Source: Euleptes europaea (Eukaryota; Chordata; Lepidosauria; Squamata; Sphaerodactylidae). Taken from it: DNA of 64,000 nucleotides. How positions within the stretch are numbered: the stretch's first letter is position 1; every line of letters begins with the position of its first letter. Location of the stretch: the NCBI RefSeq assembly GCF_029931775.1, contig NC_079331.1:23437720-23501719 (forward strand). The letters run 5' to 3'. Below are positions 1 through 9,975 of this stretch, in pieces. A program made the position numbers and the translations under genes. The notes beneath the pieces were generated by a model. That model was not told where the DNA came from. It saw only the letters and a program-made list of their open reading frames with translations, and did no database searches.

Positions 1-3000
1 TGAAGAGGAGGAGGAGCCATCTGTCAAGAGGAACTGCCCTTCCCTGTCGCCTGCGTCACCCATTAACAACAAGAGGTGAGGAGGCGGAGGAGGAGGCAGC
101 AGCAGTGCTGGAATCGTAGCTGCCGCGTGTGGTATGTGTCTGGGGTTGGCTGCCGCACTCTGGCCATTCATGGGTCACAAAATGCAGCATTGAGGTGTTC
201 AAAGCCCGTAGGCCCTCCCCTCTTTCTGCAATAAAGGAAGCTCTTATGGCAAAGAGTTTAATGCTTATTAAACCCACTTTGGTAAGAATTTAAGAGAGTG
301 AATGTGGCTTTTGGGCATAGAAATATCAGGGCAATTGTGAGATGACACGTGAAGCTGGCAGTAAGATGATCAGTTCACCAAAGCGTCGTTGATTTCTCTA
401 TCTGTAAGATCATCGAGTTTTTTGCTTTGCAAATAGTGTGGCATTAAAGTTTCCCACTTCAAAACCCATTATGTAAAGATAGGATTATTTTGTCCTCACA
501 TCTTTTCTGGTGAAGGTGCTGGGGTGGGGGGGTCGCCATCTCTGCCTTTGGTTCAGGCTCCCAGACTGCTGTCATCATTTTAGGTCAGCTGGGGACGTGC
601 GAGAGTTGAACTCACAGCCTTTAGGAATTCTCTCCAGTATCCTAATGAGACAATGATCGCAAAGAAGGGCATCAAAGAGAGCAGGCTGGCAATGGGGCCA
701 CCTCACCTGATAAAAGTCCTGCTGTGAATAATGGTGCCCTCATTGAAATCAATCAGTCGATGAGACCTTGTTCTGAGGCCTCCACTGTGAAGAAGCAATT
801 GTTAGGAGATACAACTAAATGGACACATTCAAACACAGATAACCTTGGAGGTACCTTTAAGCTAATACTTCAACCTGATAAAGTCTGTTTGAATATCTCT
901 TCTTACAGGGGCTATATCCCCTACTGGAACACTAGATCTGCAGTTAAGAGGCATTTGAAAACATTACTGGGAGATCAGTTCAGTGGAGCCGATTTAAAGG
1001 AGCTGGAACTCCTGAATAGTGCAAATCAGATCCAAAGGATCTTCTGACATTTAACACCTGATTATCTCTGGCAAAAATGGCCTCCAGGTGAAATTTGCCC
1101 CCCCCCCCCCCCGTTGTGGAGATGGAATCAAGTGGCACAACTGAAGAGTTTTGGCATAAAACGTGTGTGTGTTTGGTGGGGGGGTGCTACACTTTCCCTT
1201 TCAGGGAGGCTTGAAGAGAAAAGTGTTTGTGATTTTTAAGCTACCAGCTCTGTGGCTGGCTGTGAAGAGGGGAATTGGAATCCCTCGTGTGTTTTTGTGC
1301 AAATATGGGGAGTTGAATGAGGGAGAGTGGCAGGAGGTGCAGTTCCGAGGCTGAGATGAAAAAAGACAAGGGAGTCAAGGAATTATTTCTGATGCTGGTG
1401 TCAAAATCTAGCTATATGCCAACACTTGCTGCTAAGCTTGATGCGAAAGAGGGGTCTTTTTGCAAAAGCCATCGATAGCAGATCCATTGCTTTGAAAGCC
1501 TGTATTATTTATTTATGAAAACATTTATATCCCACCTTTCCTCATGTTTCAAGGCAGCTTACAGTAATAGTAAAACCATTTTAAGTTAAAACCAAAAATA
1601 AAATAGCAGACCCCGAATCTCCGCCCCCACCCAAAAGATCTCTGCCAATTCTGACTCCTTCAAAAGCCTTGGCAAATAGGCAGGCCTTGCAGCTCCTTCT
1701 GAAGATCTCCAAGGAGGTCTCCCCTCCCCTCTTCAGAGAGCCCCTTCCGCAGAGCAGGAGCCACAAGGGAAAAGGCCCCGGCGCTCGTCAGTGCTGGACA
1801 GGCCTACCTAAATGGTGGGACAGCCAACAGATTGCTGCCTGATGACCATAGTTGGCACCCAGGGACCTATGGAAAGGGAGGGTCCTTTAAAGAAGACTGC
1901 AGCCTGCCAACCCAGACACCTTGGGGCTTTAAAACTCAGACTTTAAAAATATTTTTTCTTCTTCTTAGCATTTTGAGTCTCCCGCACCAAGCGTCTCCTG
2001 TCTCAAGAACTCCAAGCCTTCCAGCAGTTGACACCAGTTACATCAACACGTCGCTAATCCAAGAGTACAGGCATCCGTTCCACATGACGCCCATGCCTTA
2101 TGACCTCCAAGGTGGGCTCCTGGCTCTCATTTGTCGAGAATAATGGCCTGCACAGACCTGCTTGTTCCTGCAGCTGAACTCCGATTGACAGAGGCCCTGC
2201 TCCTCCACTCTTTATCTCTAGAGCTGTTGCCGAGCGCAAGCCTGAAATCGTCTGTGTTTGAAGTGTGCACTTCCCAGAAGGAACCCCTTCCAGTGGGAAT
2301 CAAGGCAGTCACCCAAAGGCCAAACTGCATATTATGTGTAGCTGTGGGAGTATTTCCCCCAACTGCTCACTGTGCGTTTCTGTTCGTGTGTCTGTTTCAG
2401 AGGGTAGCATTGTTGGTCTACAGTAGAACAGTTGGATTTGAGTCCAGGAGCACCTTAGAGACCAGCAAGATTTCCAAGGTATGAGCTTTCGAGAGTCGAA
2501 GCTCCCTTTGTCAGATACCTAATGAAGTGTCTATCAAGGGGAGCGTTGGCTTTCAAAAGTTCATATGTGGAAAATCTTGTTGGTCTGTAAGGTGCTACTG
2601 GACTCCAGGCTTGCTCTTCTACTTCAGACTAACACGGCCACCTACCTGAAACCAACAAGATTTCCAGGATATAAGCTTTTGGCTCTTGAAAGCTTATACC
2701 CTGGAAATCTTGTTGGTCTTTAAGGTGCTGCTGGATCCAAATCTAGCTGTGTGTGTCTGAAAGAACAAGCAGTTATGGAGGACTTTGGAGTTTTGAGTGG
2801 AGGACTAGTTGTGTGGGTGAGTGGGTGCTGCTTTACTCTTTGTCTGACAACCATTTGTTTGCTCCGAATTGGAGTAAAAGTTAAAGGTAGTCCCCCCTGT
2901 GCAAGCACTAATGAGCCATGGGGTGGCGTCACATCACAACGTTTACTAGGCAGACTGTGTTTATGAGGTGGTTTGCCATTGCCTTACCCAGCAAGCTGGG

Positions 3001-5013
3001 TACTCAGAATTGCAGACTTGGAGCAAAAGACGTGTCCCTAGGGTAGAAACAGATGACTGGGGGGACACACTGGTGTGTTGTAGCTGTAGCTGCCTAGCAA
3101 TGAGGTCATCTCTCTCCTCGAGCCTCTGTTCCAATGTTACTACTCCCCCCCCCCCCCCAGCAGTACACATGAAGCTGCCTTATACTGAATCAGACCCTGG
3201 GTCCATCAAAATCAGTATTGTCTACTCAGACCGGCAGCGGCTCTCCAGGGTCTCAGGCAGAGGTCTTTCACATCACCTACTTGCCTAATCCCTTTAACTG
3301 GAGATGCCGGGGATTGAACCTGGGACCTTCTGCATGCCAAGCAGATGCTCTACCACTGAGCCACAGCCCCTCCCCTAAGTATTAAGATTGGGGACAAGCA
3401 GGAGGTGTGAGGACAGCAAGCATACTGTGTGGTTTACCAGTTGAAGTTATTGTGTGGTTCTTGCTGATTTGGTTCCATGCCCCTGCCAAGGTAACTGATA
3501 TATGTCAAAAATAAATCCTCAGGTTTATGGGGATGGCTCTATTGGAGGGATTGCTGCTCAAAGTTAGGGCTGGATGAGGCCCTGAAATGCATCCTGTTCC
3601 AGTTAAAGTCCTTTGTCCCATGGGGGAGGTTTGGGAGATTGCGACTGAGACAGTTGACCTTTTTAAAATGTTATTTTCCACAGGATTGGACTTCTTTCCT
3701 TTCTTGTCCGGAGACAATCAGGTAAGCAGTTGGTGGTAAGGAGCAAATAATTAAAGCGATCAAATTATATTATTAGAATAACCTATTCCAGCATAGATGT
3801 ACATAGCTAGGGAGAGGTAGAAATTGCTAACAGTTCACGTTACTTTACAAGATACTGTCAAAAAGAGTGGGTTCAGGCAGGTGGTTCAAGTGTAGAAGTA
3901 TCTGTGATGTCCAGAACAGCCTGTGATGTGGGTTTTCCCACCCAGCATGGGCTCCCCTTTCCCCGTTATTTTTCAATCATGTGAAACCACAATTCTCTCC
4001 ATCCTCCATGGGACTCGGCCTTCCTTTCCCAGTGTGTGACCATAGTAAGCCGCTGATCTCCTCATCCTAAACTCTATGTCTGGCACACAGATATCCCACC
4101 AGATGTTCTCTAGCAGTCCAGATACTGGGATGTTTTTCCCAACCAGCGTGGTGTAGTGGTTAAGAGTGGTGGTTAGGAGCAGTGGACTCTAACCTGGAGA
4201 ACCGGGTTTGATGCCCCACTCCTCCATATAAGTGGTGGATGCTAATCTGGTGAACTGGATTTGTTTCCCCACTTCTACACATGAAGCCAGCTGGGTGACC
4301 TTGGGATAGTCACAGCTCTCTTAGATCTCTCTCAGTCCCACTTACCTCAAAGGGTGTCTGTTGTGGGGAGGGGAAGGGAAGGTGATTGTAAGCCGGTTTG
4401 AGACTTCCTTAAGTGGTAGAGAAAGTCAGCATATAAAAACCAACTCTTCTCCTCCTACTTGTTCTTCTCCTCCTTCTCCTTCCTCCTCCTCCTCTGTAGA
4501 ATGCCACCACTGTTGTCAAAATTAGCTATTATCCATCAGGTGCCTCTCTCTAAAAATCAGTGGGAGGGCAACTGGATTACCCTTCAGCACAACTGGATGC
4601 TCTCTGAATTGGTCTTGTGAAATAGTGGCAGAACTGTGTGTTAGTACCACGGGATTGTTGCAAGCGACCACTCTGCAATACATTCACAGCTGCCTGTTTC
4701 TTTCCTCCTGTCCCAGCATTATAGCACTTCACTTCTAGCTGCTGCGGCTGCAGCCGTGTCTGCCTCGGATGATCAAGAACTCTTGCACTCCCGTTTTTTC
4801 CCCTACGCTTCGTCCCAGATGTTTCTGGACCAGCTAAATGCCGGTGGGAGTGCCACGCTTCCGGCCACGAATGGTAGCAACAGCGGTAGCAACAGCAGTC
4901 TGGTGTCCTCCAACAGCCTCCGAGAGAACCACGGCCACCCAGTGGCCAACCGAAGTAGCACGGATCCGGCGTCACTCTTTGGGGTCATCCCGGACATTAT
5001 TTCCTTGGACTGA
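1..5013 (+). CDS. PIAS1: PIAS1, C-terminal four coding exons (E3 SUMO ligase), partial
   Basis: Exons: <1-75, 1969-2111, 3684-3721 and 4717-5013 (stop TGA 5011-5013). All junctions are GT/AG and in phase, giving about 183 C-terminal residues. The protein reads as an acidic EEEEEP run followed by SVKRNCPSLSP, then LSLPHQASPVSRTPSLPAVD, LDFFPFLSGDNQ, a six-Ala run, and ends FGVIPDIISLD. I recognise this as the PIAS1 tail and not PIAS2, 3 or 4. PIAS proteins are nuclear SUMO E3 ligases and STAT/transcription co-regulators. The SAP, PINIT and SP-RING domains lie upstream of the window, and only the Ser-rich C-terminal region after the acidic stretch is here. At the first junction the split codon encodes Ser where human, as I recall it, has Gly. 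The start of the first exon is outside the window. Confidence 0.96.
76..1968 (+). other. PIAS1 intron with unassigned 107-codon open frame
   Basis: An intron between PIAS1 coding exons. 724-1047 is an open frame starting MNNGALIEINQ and ending NQIQRIF. I do not recognise it; it may be a decayed retrocopy or chance. There is a C homopolymer near 1098-1112. About 1494-1850 is an old interspersed repeat with the 'ttatatcccacctttcctc' end that recurs near 15820, 20070 and 25940. No splice signals argue for an extra exon. Confidence 0.5.
2390..2745. mobile_element. Interspersed repeat with foldback hairpin (unnamed family)
   Basis: This copy carries the motif 'agggtagcattgttggtcta', then 'caccttagagaccagcaaga' and a stem. 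Positions 2652-2716 form a near-perfect hairpin with 29-base arms (ccaacaagatttccagg... and its complement) and a short loop. Related copies lie near 28685-28760, 28895-29035, 33135-33230, 36010-36100 and 59480-59635. The 59480 copy shows the same two-armed layout. I cannot name the family. Confidence 0.55.
2878..3010 (-). mobile_element. Sauria-type SINE fragment
   Basis: A partial copy showing the tail side only: 'ttaaaggtagtcccccctgt', a 'ccatggggtggcgtcacatc' stretch, 'aggtggtttgccattgcctt' and 'cccagcaagctgggtactca'. The fuller copy at 17338-17635 shows the same order plus the tRNA-like head. Confidence 0.65.
3165..3376 (-). mobile_element. tRNA-derived SINE, family A
   Basis: On the minus strand it begins 'gaggggctgtggctcagtgg' (A-box like) and continues 'ggttcaatccccggc' (B-box like). 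The body is 'gagaccctggagagccgctg' and the end is 'aaggcagcttcatgtg'. It is not a tRNA gene, because the head is followed by a constant SINE body seen at five or more other sites in the window. Confidence 0.8.
4143..4499 (+). mobile_element. tRNA-derived SINE, family B
   Basis: The head 'gtggtgtagtggttaagagt' resembles a tRNA A box and 'gaaccgggtttgatgcccc' a B box. The body is 'gtgaccttgggatagtcaca', followed by 'ataaaaaccaactcttctcc' and a long CT-rich tail. It lies in the last PIAS1 intron, about 220 bases before the final coding exon. Confidence 0.8.
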
Positions 5014-8000
5014 GTTCTGTTGAGACAGTTCTGGACTTGCTGGAGGAGATTTGGGGCTTGGTTTTACCTTATTTTTGTTTAGAAATGCAGATGAGCTTTT
5101 TCCTTTTTTGTAGGGAAAAATATTAAGACGTGTACAGAGAACAAAACTATATTTTCAGTTGTACTTTTGTATATAAACAGAAGATGGTTTGACTGGGTAA
5201 AACAAACAAACACAAAAAAATAACGAGTACTCCCAAATTAGTTTTTTGGATACCGAAGATTTTAGACCTCCCTGTTTGTCTGGAGTGCTAATTTTCTTTT
5301 GAAAGTTTTGACCTTTAACCACATAACCTTTTATTTCTTCACAGTGATGCTAACGGAAAAGGAATGGAGTGTTTTTGAAAAGTTTTGAAGCTGTAGGGGG
5401 ACTTTTTAGTTTCGAAGAAAACAGATGGCACCCACAATACTAAAAGGAGCCACTCCCCCCTTAGGGCACAATCTGTTGGGAATGTTTTTCCACGCCAGCC
5501 TCATTGGAAAGAATGAGCCTGGTGCCTCTTGATTGGCCCTTCCCTCGTTTCTGCTGTAATTTAAGCACAAATTGAATTCTTCCATTTATCTAAATCGCAC
5601 CTCCCCCAGCCCTCTCTGTTGGATGTTGTTTGTTTTCTAATTCTGAAAGTCAGTTCAAAACCTTCTGGATTGCTTGTTCATTGGGCTCCATCCTGTTAGA
5701 TTAGTATCCAGTTCTTTTCATAGGTCAGGTCCACCAGCCACTGGGGTTCCCTTAATGAAACAAAGGCATTGCTGAACCTTTCATCTGGGTTTTAAACTTG
5801 TTTATATTAAAGATTCCCTTCCAAAGGTGGTTCAAAATTGGCCGAATGGTTAAACTAAGTAGCTTCCTTCCCTGGGATTTTAAAAAAAATTACTTGGTTA
5901 AATTCTTCCTGTGTGTGTGTGGTTTTTTTTTTTTTTTTAATTATAACCGATCAGAATAAGTCAAGAACAAAAATCAAAATGAAAAAGTATGATTTCAGAT
6001 CATTGATAATTCCCAACAATAGTCCATTATGTTTCTTTCCGAAGCGTCTTATAAGGGTTCAATCCCACACACTTTTGCTTGAGTGAAAGTTCCTTAAAAG
6101 TCAGTGGGACTTGCTCTTGAGTAAGCATGCATAGAATTGGGTGCCCCAAATGGCAACTTTCGTTTTTTGAAATTATTATTTGAAAAGTCCTGCCCTTTCT
6201 TGCTTTGATTCTTGTGGAATATAGAAATGTTTTCAGATGATTGTTCGTTCTTCCCGCTGTGCCTGGCTTTGACGTTTGTGGACGCATCTGCCATTTTCTT
6301 CCTTTATTTTACTGTTGAGCTTGTGAAGCTGTCATTTGTTTCCCCTTAAAGTTTGTGGGGGCTTTCCTACTTTAAAATATGCATGATTTAGGAAAACGTC
6401 TTTTCAAAGTGGCTGATATTTAAACTGTCCCTTTCTTGCTAAATAATGAATCCTACAAGTGGAGAGGAAGTCATTTAGGGGAATCTTTCCAATGAAAATG
6501 AGAAAAGCAGGGAAGTAGCAGTTTTGATGTATCCCAAAGCCCTCATTGGACTGTGCACATTTGCTCTCCAGTGTGAATTTTTTTTAATTGTTCAGTTTTA
6601 AATCTGGGTTTACAAACAGATCAGAAACGTATTGGGAGGGAGGGAAAAGAACGCTTTTTGCCCGCCCGTTCAATCAAAACAGTGTCAGATAGTGCTTTGA
6701 ACCATAGCCAGAAAAGGTGGTACGTAGCTTCTTTTTTTCAAAATTTATCTTGCATCAGAACTTTGCATTGATAACCTGCTTTTATTCTTGAACATTCAGT
6801 TTTTCAACAGATGGAGAGATTGCACACATTTCAGTGTTTTTTTGTAAATGTATCCCTTTTGCCACTTAAAAGCAAAGTTGCGTTTTGAAAATGTTTGTTC
6901 ATATGTATATGTGTGTGTATATATGTATTTATAGATCTGTGTGTGTGTGTTTGTGCTGCATGTGTATTCCATTCATGTCTGGCTGGTGCTTTACCCTTGG
7001 CCAGTTTATAATTTATTAAAATGTCAGTAAAATCTGAATAAAAGGGTAGAGACCAGGAAAGCCTTTCTGAGTTCAATTTAGCTTGGTGGCACCAAAACTT
7101 GTTGTTTTTTTAAGCAAACAAACTGGCACAAAAATAATATAGGACTTCATTAGACATGTGACCTGTGCCAATTTGAAGAACCTGTGGAAACACTGAAAAG
7201 CAAAGGTCTCTCTGTGTGTGGCCAGTTCAGCAGTGTTGTTGAATGAGAACTGGTAGAATTGTTCCCATTATATCTGAGGCTTCCTAACTGCTATTTCTGC
7301 CCAGCTCAAGGCGAACACAAGGGGCTCTATTTAGATGTGTCTACTCAAAGCTGTGTGGTTTCTTGTCATTCTAAATCTACACTAAGATCCAGATATTGGA
7401 GTTGTCATTTCTGCCGACAGGATGAGACATGCAGGGGATGACGCGCTTACGGCTGTGCCCGAGTGCCTTGAAGATTCATTAACTGTTTTGCAGAGTAAGT
7501 TTGCATAACTTCACCCAGGGCTACAGCCATTGGGAGATTGTTTTTTTGGTGTGTTTTTTTACTGGCACCAGCTGTTGTTCAGATAGTTTTTGTGACCTTT
7601 TGGCCTTATCGAAACCAAGTGTGAGCTTTTGAAGCTGGACAGCAAGCCTGCTAGTTCTCAAGCTTTTCCTTGGAGAACATTAATACTGTCTGTCACTTAC
7701 AGGCATTTGCAAACAGTATCCACCATCTGACAATGAACAAATTAAATCATTTGGAATGAAACTCATCAATGTTGGTCAGCTCAGAGATGATATTTTCCTC
7801 CTGCAGGCCCTGAAAGCTAAGGTGTTCCCATGTCTCCTCCTAAGTCCATAATAATAAACCCAAGCAAGGAATCTTTTCTATTCCAGACATGCTCTGTTCA
7901 TCGAGCTCCTTGGAGGTACGATCTGTTTGCCCGGGGTGCCACAAGATCCTGGCGCGAGGGCTGTTTCTGCCACCAGTGTCGGTAGGTGACACTGTTTGGC

Positions 8001-8964
8001 AAAATTCTCAAGTCACTTGAAATCCCTCACAGCTTCTTTAAAAACCGATATTGCTTTTAAGAACACACACACATAAATGTGTACATTTGACATACTGCCA
8101 GGTTTGTTTCTGTGTGGACATATTTTGGAGTTTCTCGTTTGGCCACTTCTGGGGGGGGTGTCTTTATTTAATAAGGGGTGTGTGCGTGTTGCTTGTATGT
8201 GTGTCTGTATTTTGTACAGTTGTTTGCATAGGTGTGGTATGTATACCCACAGATGCAAGATACTTATTTTGCAGGGCTAGAGTGACCTTCTCCCATCCCC
8301 CATCACTTCTGTGGGCATTACTAGATAACTAGTTTTAAAAATAGCTAAAAGCAAAACCAAAATGAATACCTTGCTAAAACCCAACCGATTGTTGCACAGT
8401 CTAGCAGTATTTTCAAAATGGCATTCCTAAATCCCAAGTCTTTACCCACCCAAACCAGAGATCCCATAACCCTTGGAAGAATGTTATTGCTGATAGACCT
8501 TCCACGAAATGAGTTTGCCTTTTTTCTCTTTTAGGGTGGTTACCTTTTTCACTACATTAAACATTTCAATGTTTTTCATAATGCTTTTTGAAAAGATTGT
8601 TTCTTTTTGCGTTCTTATTTTCTTTCCAATGAGCGCTTAGATTTCTACTGAGAGGCCCCGCTGTGTGCTGCTGTTAATTGTTCTGATTAACAAAAGGGAA
8701 AACAATGTGTATATAAACAGAAAACTAAAAAAAAGGTATTCCATAAACATAAATCTGTGATCATTGCCTTAAAACTTTCTCTTAGTTTTCCATACAGCAT
8801 GCCAAACAAGTTTTAAAAAGTGGCTTTTAAAAGAAATGTATAGTAGATCAATGTCAGTTTGTATAAAAGTACCAAGTGAAAATATTTATTACATGCATTG
8901 GAAAAAAATGGTTTACCCTATTGAATGTTACCTGTTCATGTAAAACATCTTTAGATGTAATAAA
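5014..8964 (+). other. PIAS1: PIAS1 3' untranslated region
   Basis: About 3.95 kb follows the PIAS1 stop with no coding frame and almost no recognisable transposons, in sharp contrast to the flanking DNA. It is AT-rich, with poly-T runs and TG/TA-rich stretches (near 6900-6950). Freedom from repeats up to an AATAAA, with SINEs starting directly afterwards, is why I take the whole stretch as 3'UTR. An earlier AATAAA at 7037-7042 could give a shorter form. Confidence 0.7.
8959..8964 (+). promoter_or_regulatory. PIAS1: Candidate distal poly(A) signal of PIAS1
   Basis: AATAAA, followed within about 30 bases by 'cattattacattgtgccttt'. It is the last canonical hexamer before the repeat cluster. 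An alternative AATAAA lies at 7037-7042. Confidence 0.5.
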
Positions 8965-9079
8965 AAGCATTATTACATTGTGCCTTTCAGCAATACCTAC
9001 TTCAGAAGAGACAATCTACTTTTGTGGGTGGGTGGGTGGGTGTGCAACGTAGGTAGGTAGAAGAGCCCTGGTGGCGGAG

Positions 9080-9300
9080 GAAAGGGCCGTGAAGTCGTTG
9101 CCAACTTATGGCAACCCCTCATGGGGTTTTCAAGGCAAGAGACGAACAGAGGTGGTTTGCCATGGCCTGCCTCTGCATAACAACCTTAGACAGACTTCCT
9201 GGGTGGCCTTCCATCCAAATACTATCCAGGGCCAGTCCTGTTTAGCTCCCAAGATCTCATTGGGCTAGTCTGGGCCAGCCAGGTCAGGGCTAGAAGAGCC
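9080..9300 (-). mobile_element. 5S rRNA-derived SINE
   Basis: Read on the minus strand it has a 5S rRNA-like body (degenerate 'gatcttgggagctaaacagg', then 'atttggatggaaggccaccc'). A tail with 'gaaaaccccatgaggggttg' follows. It is diverged, so old. Confidence 0.7.
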
Positions 9301-9384
9301 CTGTCTGGAATAAATGCAGACTCTCAAGCAGAAGGTGGCCAGTAATGCTGCCCAGGTGAATTTGATCAATGAATACTTGAAAGA

Positions 9385-9657
9385 TGAAGAAGAGTTGGCT
9401 TTTATATGCCAACTTTCTCTACCACTTAAGAGAGAATCAAACCTGCTTACAATCACCCCCCCCAAAAAAAAGACACCTGTGAGGTAGGTGGGGCTGAAAG
9501 AGTGTGACTAGCCCAAGGTCATCCAGCTGGCTTCATTTGTAGGAGCAGGGAAACAGATCCAGTTCACCAGATTAGCCTCCGCCACTCATGTGAAGGAGTG
9601 GGGAATCAAACCCGGTTCTCCAGATCAGAGTCCACCGCTCTTAATCACTACACCACA
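9385..9657 (-). mobile_element. tRNA-derived SINE, family B
   Basis: The complement of family B. The + strand shows 'gaagagttggcttttatatg' at the tail end and 'ttaatcactacaccacat' at the head end, with the B-box complement 'gggaatcaaacccggttctc' near 9600. Confidence 0.78.
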
Positions 9658-9832
9658 TCAAGGTCAGTATTGTCTACGTATGGTGCATTAAGGTCAGTGT
9701 TTATTCAGACTGGTAGAGGCTCTCCAGGGTCTCAGGCAGAGGTCTTCCCTATCACTTACTGTTTGATTCCCTTAACTGAGATGCCAGGGATTGAACATGG
9801 AACCTTCTGTGTGCCAAGCAGATGCTCTACCA
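9658..9832 (-). mobile_element. tRNA-derived SINE, family A (5' part intact)
   Basis: The + strand shows 'ggctctccagggtctcaggc', 'gagatgccagggattgaaca' and 'ccaagcagatgctctacca', the complement of the family A body and head. The tail side is rearranged, with a repeated 'aaggtcagt' motif. Confidence 0.7.
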
Positions 9833-9899
9833 AGATTTGTTACTTGGGTTGTGTGAAGAACTCCATCTCTAAACAGGCAAGCTCTCCGCAGGTAAATAA

Positions 9900-9905
9900 T
9901 TTATT
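9900..9905 (-). promoter_or_regulatory. CALML4: Candidate poly(A) signal of CALML4
   Basis: TTTATT on the + strand is AATAAA on the minus strand, about 70 bases past the CALML4 stop. It implies a very short 3'UTR. Confidence 0.5.
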
Positions 9906-9975
9906 CTTTAAGGTAAGCAAACAGCAAAGATCCCGAAGGTGACTAAGTGGACTCTGCCTGCTCCCATCCTGGCCC

